Shown here: piece after piece, positions 10,395 through 20,869 of the stretch
How positions within the stretch are numbered: the stretch's first letter is position 1
How the letters are laid out: every line of letters begins with the position of its first letter
NCBI GenBank assembly: GCA_963575745.1
Contig: CAUYUJ010014202.1
Location: 336,813-400,812 of the forward strand
Reading direction: 5' to 3'
Origin: Prorocentrum cordatum
Taxonomy: Eukaryota > Sar > Dinophyceae > Prorocentrales > Prorocentraceae
Length of the DNA stretch: 64,000 bases
Position numbers and translations under genes: made by a program
Notes under the pieces: generated by a model
Databases searched by the model: none
Told to the model about the DNA's origin: nothing
What the model saw: the letters and a program-made list of their open reading frames with translations, nothing else

Positions 10395-10990
10395 CCGCAC
10401 ATTCTATGAAGGGCTGGCACACTGTTTTTTAGCAGGGGAAAGCTTGGCTCTCAGAATCAAGTTGTTGGCCCCCCGTTTACAACAACAGCGCCTCCCGCCT
10501 GGTACTTCCTCACAATTGATTCCCAAATCGCGCTCTTGCGCCAGACCTCCTCACAATTTATGCAAGACATCGCGCTCTCGCGTGGGACTCCCTCGTAATT
10601 GATTCAGACGCCGCGCCCTCGACATTCAGGAATAATTTTCTCGCTGTGGATTTCCTCTCGATGTATTTTGGAATCCCGCCTCCCCGACCCGCCCGCTAGG
10701 GTCTCCCCGCCAGATCTGCCCGTCTGGTTCTGCCACGTGGTTTCTGCTCCTTGCTCTCCTCCTGCTACTCTCTCTCGTGCTTCATCCTCCTTGTTCTCAA
10801 TTGTCCCTTCCTTCCATCCGTCCACTCTTCTCCTGCCTTAGGGACTGCACGAAATCCACGTTGCAGGTAAGAAAGATATATACCCCAACGGGGTACGAAA
10901 CGAGAAGGGCGAGGATATAAGTGTTGAGTGGGTCGCTCAAGTAACAACGAACAGGCTTAAACTTATTATTGTTGTTGCTGTTTTTGGAAT
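10395..10990 (+). repeat. CR1 copy, left arm of a large inverted repeat
   Basis: Runs from the GTTTACAACAAC and GGCTCCCGCC-like joint, through CGCGCTCTCGC tail units and GCCCGCC, to a head with TATACCCCAACGGGGTA. The copy at 11155-11790 is its inverse, so the pair forms an imperfect palindrome of about 600-base arms centred near 11075. Confidence 0.7.
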
Positions 10991-11109
10991 CCGAGGGCCA
11001 GGGACACAATTTGGTGACACCTCGCTTCCCCTTGTAAGAAACAGGGTGCGAGCCCCGTGAGACGCACTTTACTTGAAACATGCAATGGTTATCGGATGGG
11101 GGACTCAAC

Positions 11110-11157
11110 GGAGACTTGAACAACATCAGCAACAGCAGCAGCAGCAACAACAACAAT
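11110..11157 (+). repeat. CAG/CAA microsatellite
   Basis: Short AGC/AAC run near the centre of the CR1 palindrome. Confidence 0.85.
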
Positions 11158-11790
11158 CATCCTGCTCACGTGCCGCTCAACACGTATATCCCCAGACCTC
11201 GGTACCCGCCCTTTTCGTCTTCAATCGTACCCCCGTGGTGGTATATATTCTTTACCTACCGCGTGCATTTCATGCAGCCCCTAAAACAGGGGAGGAGAGG
11301 ACGGATGGAAAGAAGAGGGAAACATATGGAGCACGAGAGAAATGAGCAAGAGGGGGGTTCGGAACAGAACATACGTGGCATAATCAGACGGGCAGATCGG
11401 GCGGGCAGACATTAGCGGGCGGGTCGGGAAGACGGGCCCAGGTGGTTCGGTTGAGAGGGCGGGTTGCTGAAGCGGGAGTCTGGCATAAATCGCGAAGACG
11501 TCTCGAGCGATACCCAAATCAATCGTGAGAAAGGGCAACGCGAGAGCGTGATTCCTGAGTGTCGAGGGCGCGGCGTCTGAATACATTGCGAAGAAGTCCT
11601 ACGCGAGAGCGAGCTTCCTGCATACATTGTTAGGACGTCCAGCGCGAGAGCGGGATTTTGGAATAACTTTGAGGAAATATCAGGCGGGAACCGCTGTCGT
11701 TGTAAACCGGGGGCCAGTTTGGTGGCACCACGCTTTCCCTTGCAAAAACAAGGTGCGAGCCCCGAGGGGGTACACTTCAAATGAAAAGTA
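11155..11790 (-). repeat. CR1 copy, right arm of the inverted repeat
   Basis: Inverse copy: head with GTACCCCCGTGG, GGCGGGC stretch, GCGAGAGCG tail units, then AACCGGGGGCCAG and GGTGCGAGCCCCG. It matches the left arm part by part. Confidence 0.7.
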
Positions 11791-11859
11791 CAAATGGTTA
11801 CTGGAGGGGGATCAACAATAATAATTGTTCAGAAATGAAGATTCAACGGCGAAGCATCG

Positions 11860-11945
11860 CAAACAATATCAACACCAACCACATCAACAACAATCACACC
11901 AACAGCAGCAGTAACAACAACCGTAGCAGCAACACTAGCCACACT
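11860..11945 (+). repeat. AAC microsatellite
   Basis: Interrupted AAC/ATC repeats joining two inverse CR1 copies. Confidence 0.8.
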
Positions 11946-12535
11946 TACTTTAATTATGTTCGCTCTTATCTGCTCGCGTGCCAACGCGTATATCCCAAAC
12001 CCTCGATACCCGCCCTCTTCGTCTTCGATTGTGCTCCCCTTGGGAATGTATTTTCCTTATCTGCCACGTGTAGTTGGCGTAGCCCCTAAAACAAAGGAAG
12101 GGCGGGAGGACGGAGTAGACAAGGGGGAGGGAGAAGGATCGAACACGAAAACAATTTGCAAAAGGAGGGTGAGGACAGGAGTACAAGCGGAAAAACAAGA
12201 CGGGCGGGTCGGGCGGGCGGACCCTAATGGGCAGGTCGGGCGGGCGGGCCCAGATGGCCAGGTCGAGCGGGCGGGTCGCTAAAGCGCCAAGCCAACATGA
12301 ATCGCAAGGAAGTTTCGAGCGATAGCGCGATTCCCCAATAAATCGGCAGGAAATCTAAAACGAGAGCGTGATCCCTGAGTGCTTGGGGGCACGGCGACGC
12401 AATACACTACGAGGACATACCTGCGTACGTGCTCAAAAAATCCCGCGCGAGAGCGCGACTTTAAAATACTCTGTGGGGAAATACCAGGCGGGAGCCGTTG
12501 TTGTTGCTGCTGCTGCTGCTGCTGTTGTTGAACAT
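11945..12535 (-). repeat. CR1 copy, inverse, ending in GTT/GCT tract
   Basis: Head with CCCTCTTCGTCTTCGAT, GGGCGGGC stretch, GCGAGAGCG units and a GCTGCTGCTG tract at 12497-12530. Confidence 0.65.
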
Positions 12536-12599
12536 TATTAATTCTAAAGAATAATTATTGTTGGGGCCCCTGGTGCACGGCCCCCCTGCGCCGCCTAGG

Positions 12600-13420
12600 C
12601 CGCAGCTACATTTTCATCATTTTCGTGAGGAAGCCTCAGGTAATTCGATGTGATCAAGATCCGGTTGTTTTGTTCCCCCCCGCTTTCCCTTGCAAAAAAC
12701 ACTATAAAATGACATTTCTTGTTCTAATATAATCAAATTTCAAGAATCCCTTGCAAAAAATAAGGTAAAGTGGACATTCGCGCGCGCAAGACGAAATCCT
12801 TCCAAAAGCTTAGTGTTCGGAGCGATTTTAACATAAAAACATCAAAAAACCAATGGTTTTTCAACAAAAAAATGTCAAAATCTCATCCCGCGCGCTCTTG
12901 CGGATTCGTAGGGAAACCCAACACTTTTTAAACATTTCTGTCAAACGGGCTTTTGCGAGCAACTTTTTCGAACTTCTGCGACAACGGTTGCGCACCTGCC
13001 AGGGCCATCATCCCTGTCAAATAATACCATGCGGGACACATTCGTTTTTTCTTCGCGCGCGCACGCCGAAATCTCCAAAAACCATTGGGTTCTTAAGAAT
13101 TTTAGCACCGCGCATCATAAAATCACACGAATCGCACCGTAGGTCCTCGAAAAACACCTGCACGACTTTTCAAAATTTCCACCCGCGCGCGCTGTCCGAA
13201 TGTATGGCACAATTGCACCATGCTGGGCACATGCGCGCCCCGAATAAGTGACCAAGTTCTGTGGGTGTGTACCCCACGCCAGTGTAGTAGCCACGGTCGT
13301 CCGCACGCCACGAAGTGAAGTGTCCCAACGTCATAGGGCGGGAAGCTGGGTTTGGGTGGTCGCGAAGAGTCGTTTGGATATTTGGTAGAGCTTGTAATGC
13401 CCCCCCACGAAGTGGGGGTA
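12600..13420. other. Lower-GC spacer, no gene seen
   Basis: Contains a CCGCTTTCCCTTGCAAAAA fragment of CR1 near 12690 and four CGCGCGCGC islands (about 12777, 12883, 13055, 13184), each close to an AAATCTCC- or AAATTTCC-like phrase, which suggests a decayed tandem repeat. No frame looks coding. Confidence 0.4.
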
Positions 13421-13479
13421 TTGCCTGGTGTCGTATGAAAACCCTGGCACTGGGGAGAACACCACGCGTTCGGGTAAAA

Positions 13480-13481
13480 TG

Positions 13482-13529
<48 letters not shown>

Positions 13530-13530
13530 A
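13480..13530 (+). repeat. GTT microsatellite
   Basis: About 16 uninterrupted GTT units; starts the next CR1 unit. Confidence 0.95.
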
Positions 13531-13549
13531 AACACCCACTTCTGAATAA

Positions 13550-13930
13550 TAATTATTGTTGGCCCCCCCGTCTTGTGCACATTGTTTTTTCGATTGAAGT
13601 GCCCTTCCCGGGGCTCGCACCCTGTTTTTTATCAAAGAAACTCTTGAAGGTCACACTGTGTCGTTGGCCCCCGGTTTATAACAACAGCGGCTCCCGCCTG
13701 AAGCTTCCTCACAATTTATTGAAGACTCGCGCTCTCGCTTGGGACTTCCCTGCAACTTACCACCGGGTCGCGGCTCCCGCTTGATACTTCCTCACAATTT
13801 ATTGAAGAATCGCGCTCTCGCTTGGGACTTCCTCGCAGCTTACCACCGACTCGCGGTTCCCGCCGGATACTTCCTTACACTTTATTCAGATGCCGCTCGT
13901 CGACACAGGAATCGCGCTCCCGCTACATAT
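13550..13930 (+). repeat. CR1 copy, forward
   Basis: Has TAATTATTGTTGGCCCCC, GGGGCTCGCACCCTGTTTTT, CCGGTTTATAACAACAGCGG and about four CGCGCTCTCGCTTGGGACTT tail units. Confidence 0.75.
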
Positions 13931-13934
13931 TGCT

Positions 13935-14640
13935 GTGGCCCCGCATTATATGCCCTTCGTGGCCCCCGCTCGCAGTCGCCCGTCATGGCCCCATACGCAT
14001 GCCCTTCGTAGCCCCGCTGTCGCCCTTCGTGGCCCTCTCGCTGCCCTTCGTGGCCCCATTGCTGCCCTCAGTGGCCCCGCTATCGCCCTTTGCGGCCCCA
14101 TATGCGAATGCCCTTCGTGGCCCCCGCTCGTTCGCGCCCGTCGTGGCCCCATATGCGTGCCCTTCGTGGCCCCGCTGTCGCTCCTCGTGGCCCCATCTCT
14201 GCCCTTCGTGGCCCCGTTTCTGCCCTCAGCGGCCCCGTCGCTGCCCTGTGGCCCCGGATTACTTGCCCTTCGTGGCCCCCGGTCGCTCGCGCCCTTCGTG
14301 GTCCCATACGCGTGCGTTTCGTCGCCCTGTTGTCGCCATTCGCGGCCCCTTCGATGCCCTTCGTGGCCCACTTCCTGCGCTCAGTGGCCCCGCTGTCGCC
14401 CTTTATGGCCCCATATATGCATGCCCTTCGTGGCCCCCCCGCTCGTTCGCGCCCGTCGTGGCCCCATATGCATGCCCTTCGTGGCCCCGCTGTCGCTCTT
14501 CGTGGCCCCCTCTCTGCCCTTCGTGGCCCCGTTTCTGCCATCAGCGGCCCCGTCGCTGCCCTCTGCGGCTCCCTGTGCGCATGCCCTTCGGGGCCCCCGC
14601 TCGTTCGCGCCCCTCGTGGCCCGCGCCAACAACGGTTGCC
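13935..14640 (+). repeat. 21-bp tandem repeat (CCCTTCGTGGCCCCGCTGTCG)-like
   Basis: About 33 imperfect units of a 21-base repeat around CCCTTCGTGGCCCCGCTGT. Because 21 is a multiple of three, open frames appear on both strands (for example 13822-15324 plus); I do not treat these as genes. A second array of the same unit lies at 17165-17440. Confidence 0.85.
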
Positions 14641-15480
14641 GCCGCGTTCCCGCGGGTTTTCGGAGCCTCTGGAACTGCTCGGTGGTCATCGGGGCCACTC
14701 CGAGGCCCCCCAGAAGTCATAGGAGGATTTCGGGTGCCTTCCAATCCCCCCACGCCTTGTTTCCGCACCAGTCTCCGCTCGTATCCACCTGCCCCCACTT
14801 TTCAACCTTCTTTCCAAGTCTTCTCCACTCTTTCCCTTCATCTTCATTTTCATTTCGTTCGTGCTCCATTGTGCTACTCAGTTCTTCGCATTCCGCCCGC
14901 TCCACCCAGGCCACCCGGTCCCACGCTAACAATCTGCACCCCTTCCCGCTCGCATTCTGCACGTCTCCCAAATTATTCCCCGTCCCTTCTCCAGATTCCT
15001 CCGTGCGCCCCCCGCTCCTCTGCGCTCCTCCCGGTTCCTCGTCTCCACTCCTTGCCGCTCCTCCTCCTCCTGAGACCCTACTCTTGTCAACTCCATCCCA
15101 CTCCACTCCACATCCCCGCGCCCCTCTTGACACGGTTGCAATTCTCACTATCTTTCCGCTCCACTATCCCAACATCCCGCTTCTTTTCAGGGTTCCACAA
15201 CATCCGTTCCCGACACCAGTTCGCAGCTGTGCGTCCCCGCGTGGGGGTATCCACGATCTGTTCTTTCAAGGGGGTGGTCCGTGGCGCCGTTAATGGCGCG
15301 ACCCATGGCGAAACTTATTGTTAACCTGTGTTGGAGTGGCTGGCGCAAGCCATGGCGCAACTTGAATCGCCACTCACAGCGCAAATCATCGTCTTCCCTC
15401 CTTCTTGCCCCTCCCCTCCCTTCCTCCGATCCCTTCGTCCTCGTTCTCCCCAGTTATTTGTTACCCTTCGCTTTCAAAGG
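14640..15480. other. Pyrimidine-rich spacer, nothing recognised
   Basis: Plus-strand C/T-rich DNA, likely a decayed microsatellite, with no convincing frame after the 21-bp array ends. Confidence 0.4.
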
Positions 15481-15930
15481 GCTTCACGAACCACACGTGG
15501 CAGGGAATGGATATACCCCCCAAAAGGGGGTACGAAGAGGGCGGGTATCCAGGGTTTGGGATATGCATATTGAATGACACGCGAAGATAAGAACGACCAG
15601 TCTCAAACTTATTGTTGTTGTTGTTGTTGTTGTTGTTGGACTCTCATTTCTTAAAGTGTGCCCCTCGACGCTCGCACCCTGTTTTTTGACACGGGGAGTC
15701 TTGATGCTCAAACTGTGCCCTTGGCCCTCGGGTTACAACAACAACGGCTCCCGCCTGAGATTTCCTCACAGTTTAACCAAGACCCCCGCTCCCGCCCGAG
15801 ACTTCCTCACATTTGATTCAGGAATCGCGCTCTCGCTTGGGACCTCAATTCATTCAGGAATCGCTCTTCCGGCGCTCTGGAGTCGCGCTCTCGCTGGAGA
15901 CTTGCTTGCAATCCGCCGACCCCTTGTGGG
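15480..15930 (+). repeat. CR1 head followed by GTT tract and CR1 body
   Basis: Head with TATACCCCCCAAAAGGGGG and GGGCGGGTATCCAGGGTTT, GTT run at 15609-15640, then the CTCGCACCCTGTTTTTTG body and tail units. It shows that CR1 units can follow one another head to body. Confidence 0.75.
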
Positions 15931-15944
15931 TCTCTAGGCGTGTG

Positions 15945-16080
15945 AGATAGTTCCCCCCCCTATAGTCCCCCCCCCCCGGGACCCCAAACCGGCGATTTGA
16001 CCCCCCCCCCCCGGGCCCGGGACGAGCGCCTCGGGCCCGGGACGAGCGCCCCCCCCGGGCCCGGGACGAGCGCCGCCGGG
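15945..16080. repeat. C-runs and CGGGCCCGGGACGAGCGCC repeat
   Basis: Poly-C runs, then about four copies of a GGGCCCGGGACGAGCGCC unit separated by C-runs. Confidence 0.7.
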
Positions 16081-16760
16081 GCTTTTCCGGGCCCCAGGAA
16101 GCCTCAAGACGGGCCAAGATGGCCCCAAGAGGCCTTCAAGACGGCCCACGGGAGCCCCGAGACGCCAAACGAGCGCTCCCAGACGCCCAAGATGGCTCAA
16201 AGACGGGCTAAGAGGCCTCCAAGACGGCCCAAGAGGTCCCCAAGAGGCCCCAAGAGGCCTCCAAGATGCGTCCCACGAGGGTCCCTAGACGCAAAAATTT
16301 GCCCATTCCCTTCGTAAAACGTACATTTTTCACGAATTCGCTTTTTGGGCTTTCGGACGCTCCCAGACGGCCCAAGAGGCCCTAAATACCGCCCCAAGAC
16401 GGTCCAAGCAGCCTCCAGGGAAGCTCCAAGGCAGCCCAAGAGAGCCCCAAGACAGCCCAAGAGGCGCCCAAGATTGCCCAAGAGGGCCCCGAAGACGGCC
16501 CCAAGAGCGCTCCAGGAGCGCTTCAAGTGGCCTCCAAGAGAGCTCAATATGGTCACAGACGGTCGAAGAGCGATCAAAGACACCGACGATCGCCTCCAGA
16601 CGGCCCAAGACGGCCCCAAGAGGCCCCAAGAGGCCTCCAAGATGCGTCCCAGGAGGGCCCCAAGAGGCCGCCAGAGGCCCCCAAGAGGCCGCCAAGACGC
16701 CCCAAGGAGCCCCCAAGAGCCCCCCAGGAGGCCTCCAAAAGACCCCCAGACGCTTCCGCA
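16080..16760 (-). repeat. GGCCTCTTGGGG-type phased repeat with unique island
   Basis: Plus strand reads CCAAGAGGCCCC and CCAAGACGGCC words with a roughly 12-base phase. At 16265-16370 it contains one inverse copy of the island found in the 386-bp repeat at 42745-44060 (TTTGCCCATTCCCTTCGTAA), so this is a dispersed relative. Confidence 0.75.
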
Positions 16761-17165
16761 TTGCGAGCCGTCAAGCCAACTGCAATGCACTCCGCGCATG
16801 CAGCCTTGCTCTTCCTCGCGACGTGCTCACAATCTTGCTCGGCGCGAATGTGCTGCTGCTACGCGAACTGTTGCGTGCGCGCTGCGAACGTCAACAGCCT
16901 CTTCACCCGTTTCGACTCATCTGCCACATCTTTCGCGGTGATGCTTCGCTGATCACAGCAAACATTTGGACCCCCTACGTATCTGCCACCACCCGCGCGC
17001 GACGCCGCACCCTCACACAAGACGCCGCTGGCCAGAAACTCCTGGTCTCGCAACAGTCACAGAAGGGGTCGGCGGATGTGGCGTAAGCCTGTAGAATCTA
17101 CTGAAGAATAGCGCCCTTGCGTGGGAATTTCCTGCAATTTGCTAAAGCGCCGCGCTCCCGACACC
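16760..17165. other. Spacer, nothing recognised
   Basis: No long convincing frame. A small CR1 tail fragment (AGCGCCCTTGCGTGGGAATT) lies near 17110. Confidence 0.4.
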
Positions 17166-17440
17166 CAGGTGCCCAAGAGTCGCGCCCGTTGTGGCCCCAT
17201 GTGCATGCCCTTCGTGGCCCCGCTGTCGCCGTTCGTGGCCCCCTCACTGTCCTACGTGGCCCAGTTGCTACCCTCAGTGGCCCCATCGTTGCCTTCTGCG
17301 GCCCCGCATTATCTGCCCTTCGTGGCCCCCGTTCGTTCGCGCTCTCCGTGGCCCCATACGCATTCCCTTCGTGTCCCCGCTGTCGCCCTTCGTGGCCTAC
17401 TTCGTGTCCTTCGTGGCCCTGCTGTCGTTCTCTCTCGCTC
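17165..17440 (+). repeat. Second 21-bp CCCTTCGTGGCCCC array
   Basis: About 13 units of the same 21-base repeat as at 13935-14640, again next to a CR1 tail fragment. Confidence 0.8.
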
Positions 17441-17449
17441 TCGCTTTCG

Positions 17450-17452
17450 CTC

Positions 17453-17489
<37 letters not shown>

Positions 17490-17505
17490 TCGTCGTCGCC
17501 GTCAA

Positions 17506-17553
<48 letters not shown>

Positions 17554-17560
17554 GGTCGGT
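17450..17560 (+). repeat. CGT/CGC trinucleotide microsatellite
   Basis: GCCGTC units change into GTC units. Confidence 0.9.
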
Positions 17561-17679
17561 CCCCTGTCCGTCCCTCTTGGGGTCGGGTCGACGGTCCGCG
17601 GCCGCCCCGCCGATCAGCGCTGCCGCTGGCCAGGCCGACGGTCCGCGGCCGCCCCGCCGCTTGCCGGGGCCGGGTCTGC

Positions 17680-17830
17680 AGGGAAGAAAGGTATACCCCC
17701 CAAAAAGGGTTCGATCGAAGACGAAGAGGGCGGGTATCCAGGGTTTGGGAAATACGCGATATTGGACACTCGAGCAGATAAGGGCGAACAATCTTAAAAT
17801 GATTGTTTTGTTCTTGTTGTTGATAAAAAC
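17680..17830 (+). repeat. CR1 head fragment
   Basis: TATACCCCCCAAAAAGGG, GGGCGGGTATCCAGGGTTTG and ACAATCTTAAAATGATTG as in other CR1 heads. It directly precedes the satellite element. Confidence 0.65.
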
Positions 17831-18663
17831 TAGCCTGGCGAAAGACCCAACCATAAGCAATTGTTAATACCGCAATTGTGGGCATCATCTTCGGTGGAGC
17901 TCCGTATGGGGCCACGAACCGTGTGAGGGGTGCGCCAAAATGGGGCGGGGCCGCGATGCGGACCCTGCCGCTGGGGCCTTCGGTGGAGCTCCCTATGGGG
18001 CCACGAACCGTGTGAGGGGTGCGCCAAAATGCGGGGCCGCCATGCGGACCCTGCCACTGGGGCCTTCGGTGGAGCTCCCTATGGGGCCACGAACCGTGTG
18101 AGGGGTGGCCAAAATGCGGGGCCGCCATGCGGACCCTGCCACTGGGGCCTTCGGTGGAGCTCCCTATGGGGCCACGAACCGTGTGAGGGGTGCGCCAAAA
18201 TGCGGGGCCGCCATGCGGACCCTGCCACTGGGGCCTTCGGTGGAGCTCCCTATGGGGCCACGAACCGTGTGAGGGCGGGCCAAAATGCGGGGCCGCCATG
18301 CGGACCCTGCCACTGGGGCCTTCGGTGGAGCTCCCTATGGGGCCACGAACCGTGTGAGGGGTGCGCCAAAATGCGGGGCCGCCATGCGGACCCTGCCACT
18401 GGGGCCTTCGGTGGAGCTCCCTATGGGGCCACGAACCGTGTGAGGGGTGCGCCAAAATGCGGGGCCGCCATGCGGACCCTGCCACTGGGGCCTTCGGTGG
18501 AGCTCCCTATGGGGCCACGGACCGCGTGAAGGATGTGCCGAAACAGAAACATGCGGAGGGCAGAGGCAAGGGGGAGGGAGGAGGGGGCAGCGGGAGGAAG
18601 GAGGAGGAACGCGGGGCACCGTCTCTTCAAAACGAGGACCCAACACCACAGGATGGTTGGGAA
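17831..18663 (+). mobile_element. Satellite-bearing element with CCCAACCAT inverted ends
   Basis: The left end has GCCTGGCGAAAGA then CCCAACCAT (17846-17854). Then come eight copies of an 85-91 base unit (TTCGGTGGAGCTCCC, TATGGGGCCACGAACCG, TGAGGGGTGCGCC, ATGCGGACCCTGCC). The right end has a purine-rich stretch, ACCGTCTCTTCAAAACGAGG, CCCAACACCACAGG and ATGGTTGGG (18653-18661), which is the inverse of the left CCCAACCAT. The same left and right ends enclose the array at 39650-40536. Mobility is inferred from shared ends at different sites; there is no coding capacity. Confidence 0.65.
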
Positions 18664-19260
18664 AAAAACATGGCAACAGCCACGGGAGGAGCATTTTCAT
18701 TAAAGAACACGATGTGCACTGGGCAGGGGGGATCACTAAACATGATTCTTTAGAACCCCACTTCCGCCACGCGTCCAGGGACAGTGACTGACCCCTCGGC
18801 CCCCTCTCACCCTGATCTATTTCTGAGGTCGATCCTGACTTCTTGGATCGGCGCTGGACTTCCCTGGGGGCGCCTCTGGCGCCTCCACTGGCGCGACCTC
18901 CCAAAATTGTGATCCGCTCTTCTTCGACAATGGTTGAGCAGGGACCGACCGTCCCGGCATTCCTACAGGCCTACCACGGCATATTCTTTGAACCCAGAAA
19001 TGTTCTAAGACAAACAACCGCTGTTCTTAGAACATAAACGCATTTTGTGTGTGTGTGTGGAAAAAATATCAGCCAGACATGTTCTAAGAAAGTTGTGTGC
19101 AGACCACATTATTTGGTGGGCTTATCGGCATGCCAGGACGCTTCGCCACTGCTCGAAGCAGGGGTCCGTGGGAAGGCGCCCGTCCGCGCCAGCGTCGCCT
19201 GCCGGGCCGGCATCGCTGCAGGCGCCCTCCGCGCGTGCGGCTCCTCCCCCGCCTTGCCAT
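18664..19260. other. Spacer with a small hairpin
   Basis: No gene seen. An 11-base inverted repeat ATGTTCTAAGA (19000-19010, 19025-19035) could form a hairpin. 18840-18890 carries a fragment of the GATCGGCGCTGG core used by the introner-like family. Confidence 0.4.
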
Positions 19261-19262
19261 GA

Positions 19263-19623
19263 TCGGGGAGACGTGAGACTCGGACACCACGGCTAGACCG
19301 AAACGCTTTTTTTCATGCTGTTTTCGTTCTGTTGTTCGTTCTGCTCTACCTGTTCTCCTGTACCTCCCTGCCAAGACGAAAAACAAAACATAGCCGAAGA
19401 TCAGCAAAACAGCGTTCAGGTCCAGCCCTGTCGGGCACGGGGGACTCGGGTTGGCCTGACCGGGCCACCATAAAATATGACGGGACCCAATAATTATGAA
19501 ATTTGACGCGAACTCCCGCTGCAAACATCCCACGAAAACCAGCCCGTCAGAATCCAGGACTCGCGCGTCAAAAACCGCCGGCAAACCCGAGTTCCGGCTC
19601 ACTCGAGTCTTACGTTTCCCCGA
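19263..19623. mobile_element. Inverted-repeat element (CGGGGAGACGTGAGACTCG ends)
   Basis: Left end TCGGGGAGACGTGAGACTCG and right end CTCGAGTCTTACGTTTCCCC are imperfect inverse copies of about 20 bases. The interior (GCTGCAAAC, CCACGAAAACC) reappears in inverse orientation at 25780-25925 next to CCCGAGTCTTACGTCTCCCC, so it is a dispersed family. Confidence 0.5.
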
Positions 19624-19814
19624 CACGGGGGAGAGGGGTCCTGAGGGAAACGGGTCCTGGACCCTGGGGCCTCCTCCCAGTTCTTCCTCCAGAATGGTTT
19701 TCTGACAGCCCCCAGCCCCGAGAGCCCGAACACGGAGACAAACCTCAGGACCCGTTCCCCTCAGGACCCGTTCGACCCCCGTTTTCTTAGAAGAGGAAAC
19801 AACGCCACAAGCAG

Positions 19815-19917
19815 AAACTTGTGGCGCTCCGAGCGGATTTCTTGGATCTGCGCTGGACCCCCCTCCCTGGCGCGCGGAGCGCGCCAGGGGCGGCGCCGGA
19901 GGCGCCGCCAGGGTGGG
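19815..19917. repeat. GC-rich core fragment of the introner-like family
   Basis: TCTTGGATCTGCGCTGGACC, then GGCGCGCGGAGCGCGCC and GGCGCCGGAGGCGCC. The same core lies inside 36267-36471 and 63261-63462 and at 63935-64000. Confidence 0.55.
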
Positions 19918-20126
19918 GGGCAACGATAGGGGGGGACTGGCATAGGAGGGGTTGCATCGACCTGGAATCGGCGATACATCGCCGATAGATCGGCGATAAG
20001 CCTCTGATAGTGAGTCCGCACCTTCCTGGGCAGGTTGGGGTTATCGGGCCCCGATCGGCGATCAGTGGGCGATTGGGGGTCGATGCATCCCCCCCTGTGC
20101 CTCTCCCCCCCTATATCGTTGATCCC
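19918..20126. mobile_element. MITE-like element, TCGGCGAT family copy 1
   Basis: About 209 bp with imperfect inverted ends (GGGCAACGATAGGGGG / CCCCCCTATATCGTTG). Interior words are ATCGGCGATACATCGCCGAT and GATTGGGGGTCGATGCAT. A second copy of the same length lies at 46106-46313. Confidence 0.7.
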
Positions 20127-20129
20127 GAC

Positions 20130-20850
20130 AAGGGGGCCCCCGTGCCGATGCGATAAATCCGCGCGGACCTCCGCGCCGGGCCTCTCAATTACACCCCCGT
20201 TCCCCCTCCCCGTGGCGACGGCCGCCTCCCCCCTCCCGGCGCAGCCGGCAGGAGCGGCGCACGCGGCGGGCGAAGGCACACTGGCGGCCCGCGGCGTCGT
20301 CGCCCGCGCCGGCGGCCGCGGGCTCGGGGGCCGCCGCCCGGGCGCGCCGCGCGGGGCGGGCGGCAGGCGGGGCCCAGTCCGAGTCCGCCTCGCCCGCGCC
20401 GCCGCGGGCGCCCCTGCGAGTGGGCGGCGCGCACAAGGGGGCGGGGGGAGGGGGGGGGAAGGCTTCTTAGAGGGAGGCCGCTTCTCAGAAGAGGCGCCGG
20501 CCTTGCATCTATATGCAGAGCGCTTCTGAGAGCCTTCCCCCCCTCCCCCTGCGCCCCTTCTGCGCGCGGCCGACCGAGCACGAGGGCGGGAGTCGGAGTC
20601 CGCGTCGCCCGCGTCGCCCGCGTCGCCCGGGCGGCTCCCTGAGCCGCGGGCGCCGGCGCCGCCGCAGGGCGCGCCCGCGTCGGCGGCGGCGGCGAAGGGC
20701 CCCGGGGCTGCGGCCCGCACGCGCCGCATGGGACGGCGCGGGGGCCGTGCCGGCCCGCGGCGCGGAGGGGGCGCGCCGTCTCGGGGCCGTGCAAGGGCAG
20801 CGAGGCCGAGGTGACCTCGTCGTCGCCGTCGTCCTCTTCGTCATCCTCGT
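20130..20850 (-). other. GC-rich, possibly exonic DNA split by a MITE
   Basis: Frames are open on both strands. On the minus strand, near 20830, one reads an acidic DDEEDDGDDEVTS stretch. Coding is plausible, but the frame cannot be chosen by eye. A MITE-like element occupies 20427-20567. Confidence 0.25.
20427..20567. mobile_element. MITE-like element, GCGCGCACAAGGGGG family copy 1
   Basis: 141 bp. Left end GCGCGCACAAGGGGGCGGGG, right end the inverse of GCGCGCAGAAGGGGCGCAGG. Inner repeats AGGCTTCTTAGA and CGCTTCTGAGAG. The sister copy is at 47564-47695. Confidence 0.65.
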
Positions 20851-20869
20851 CCTTGTCCTGACGATCTCA

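Noticed and set aside
13822-15324. 500- and 467-codon plus frames rich in GPLSPFVAP
   Set aside because: Translation of a 21-base tandem repeat, continued into pyrimidine-rich DNA.
17502-18485. 327-codon minus frame of repeated [16 protein letters not shown]
   Set aside because: Translation of the 85-91 base satellite; the frame changes between units.
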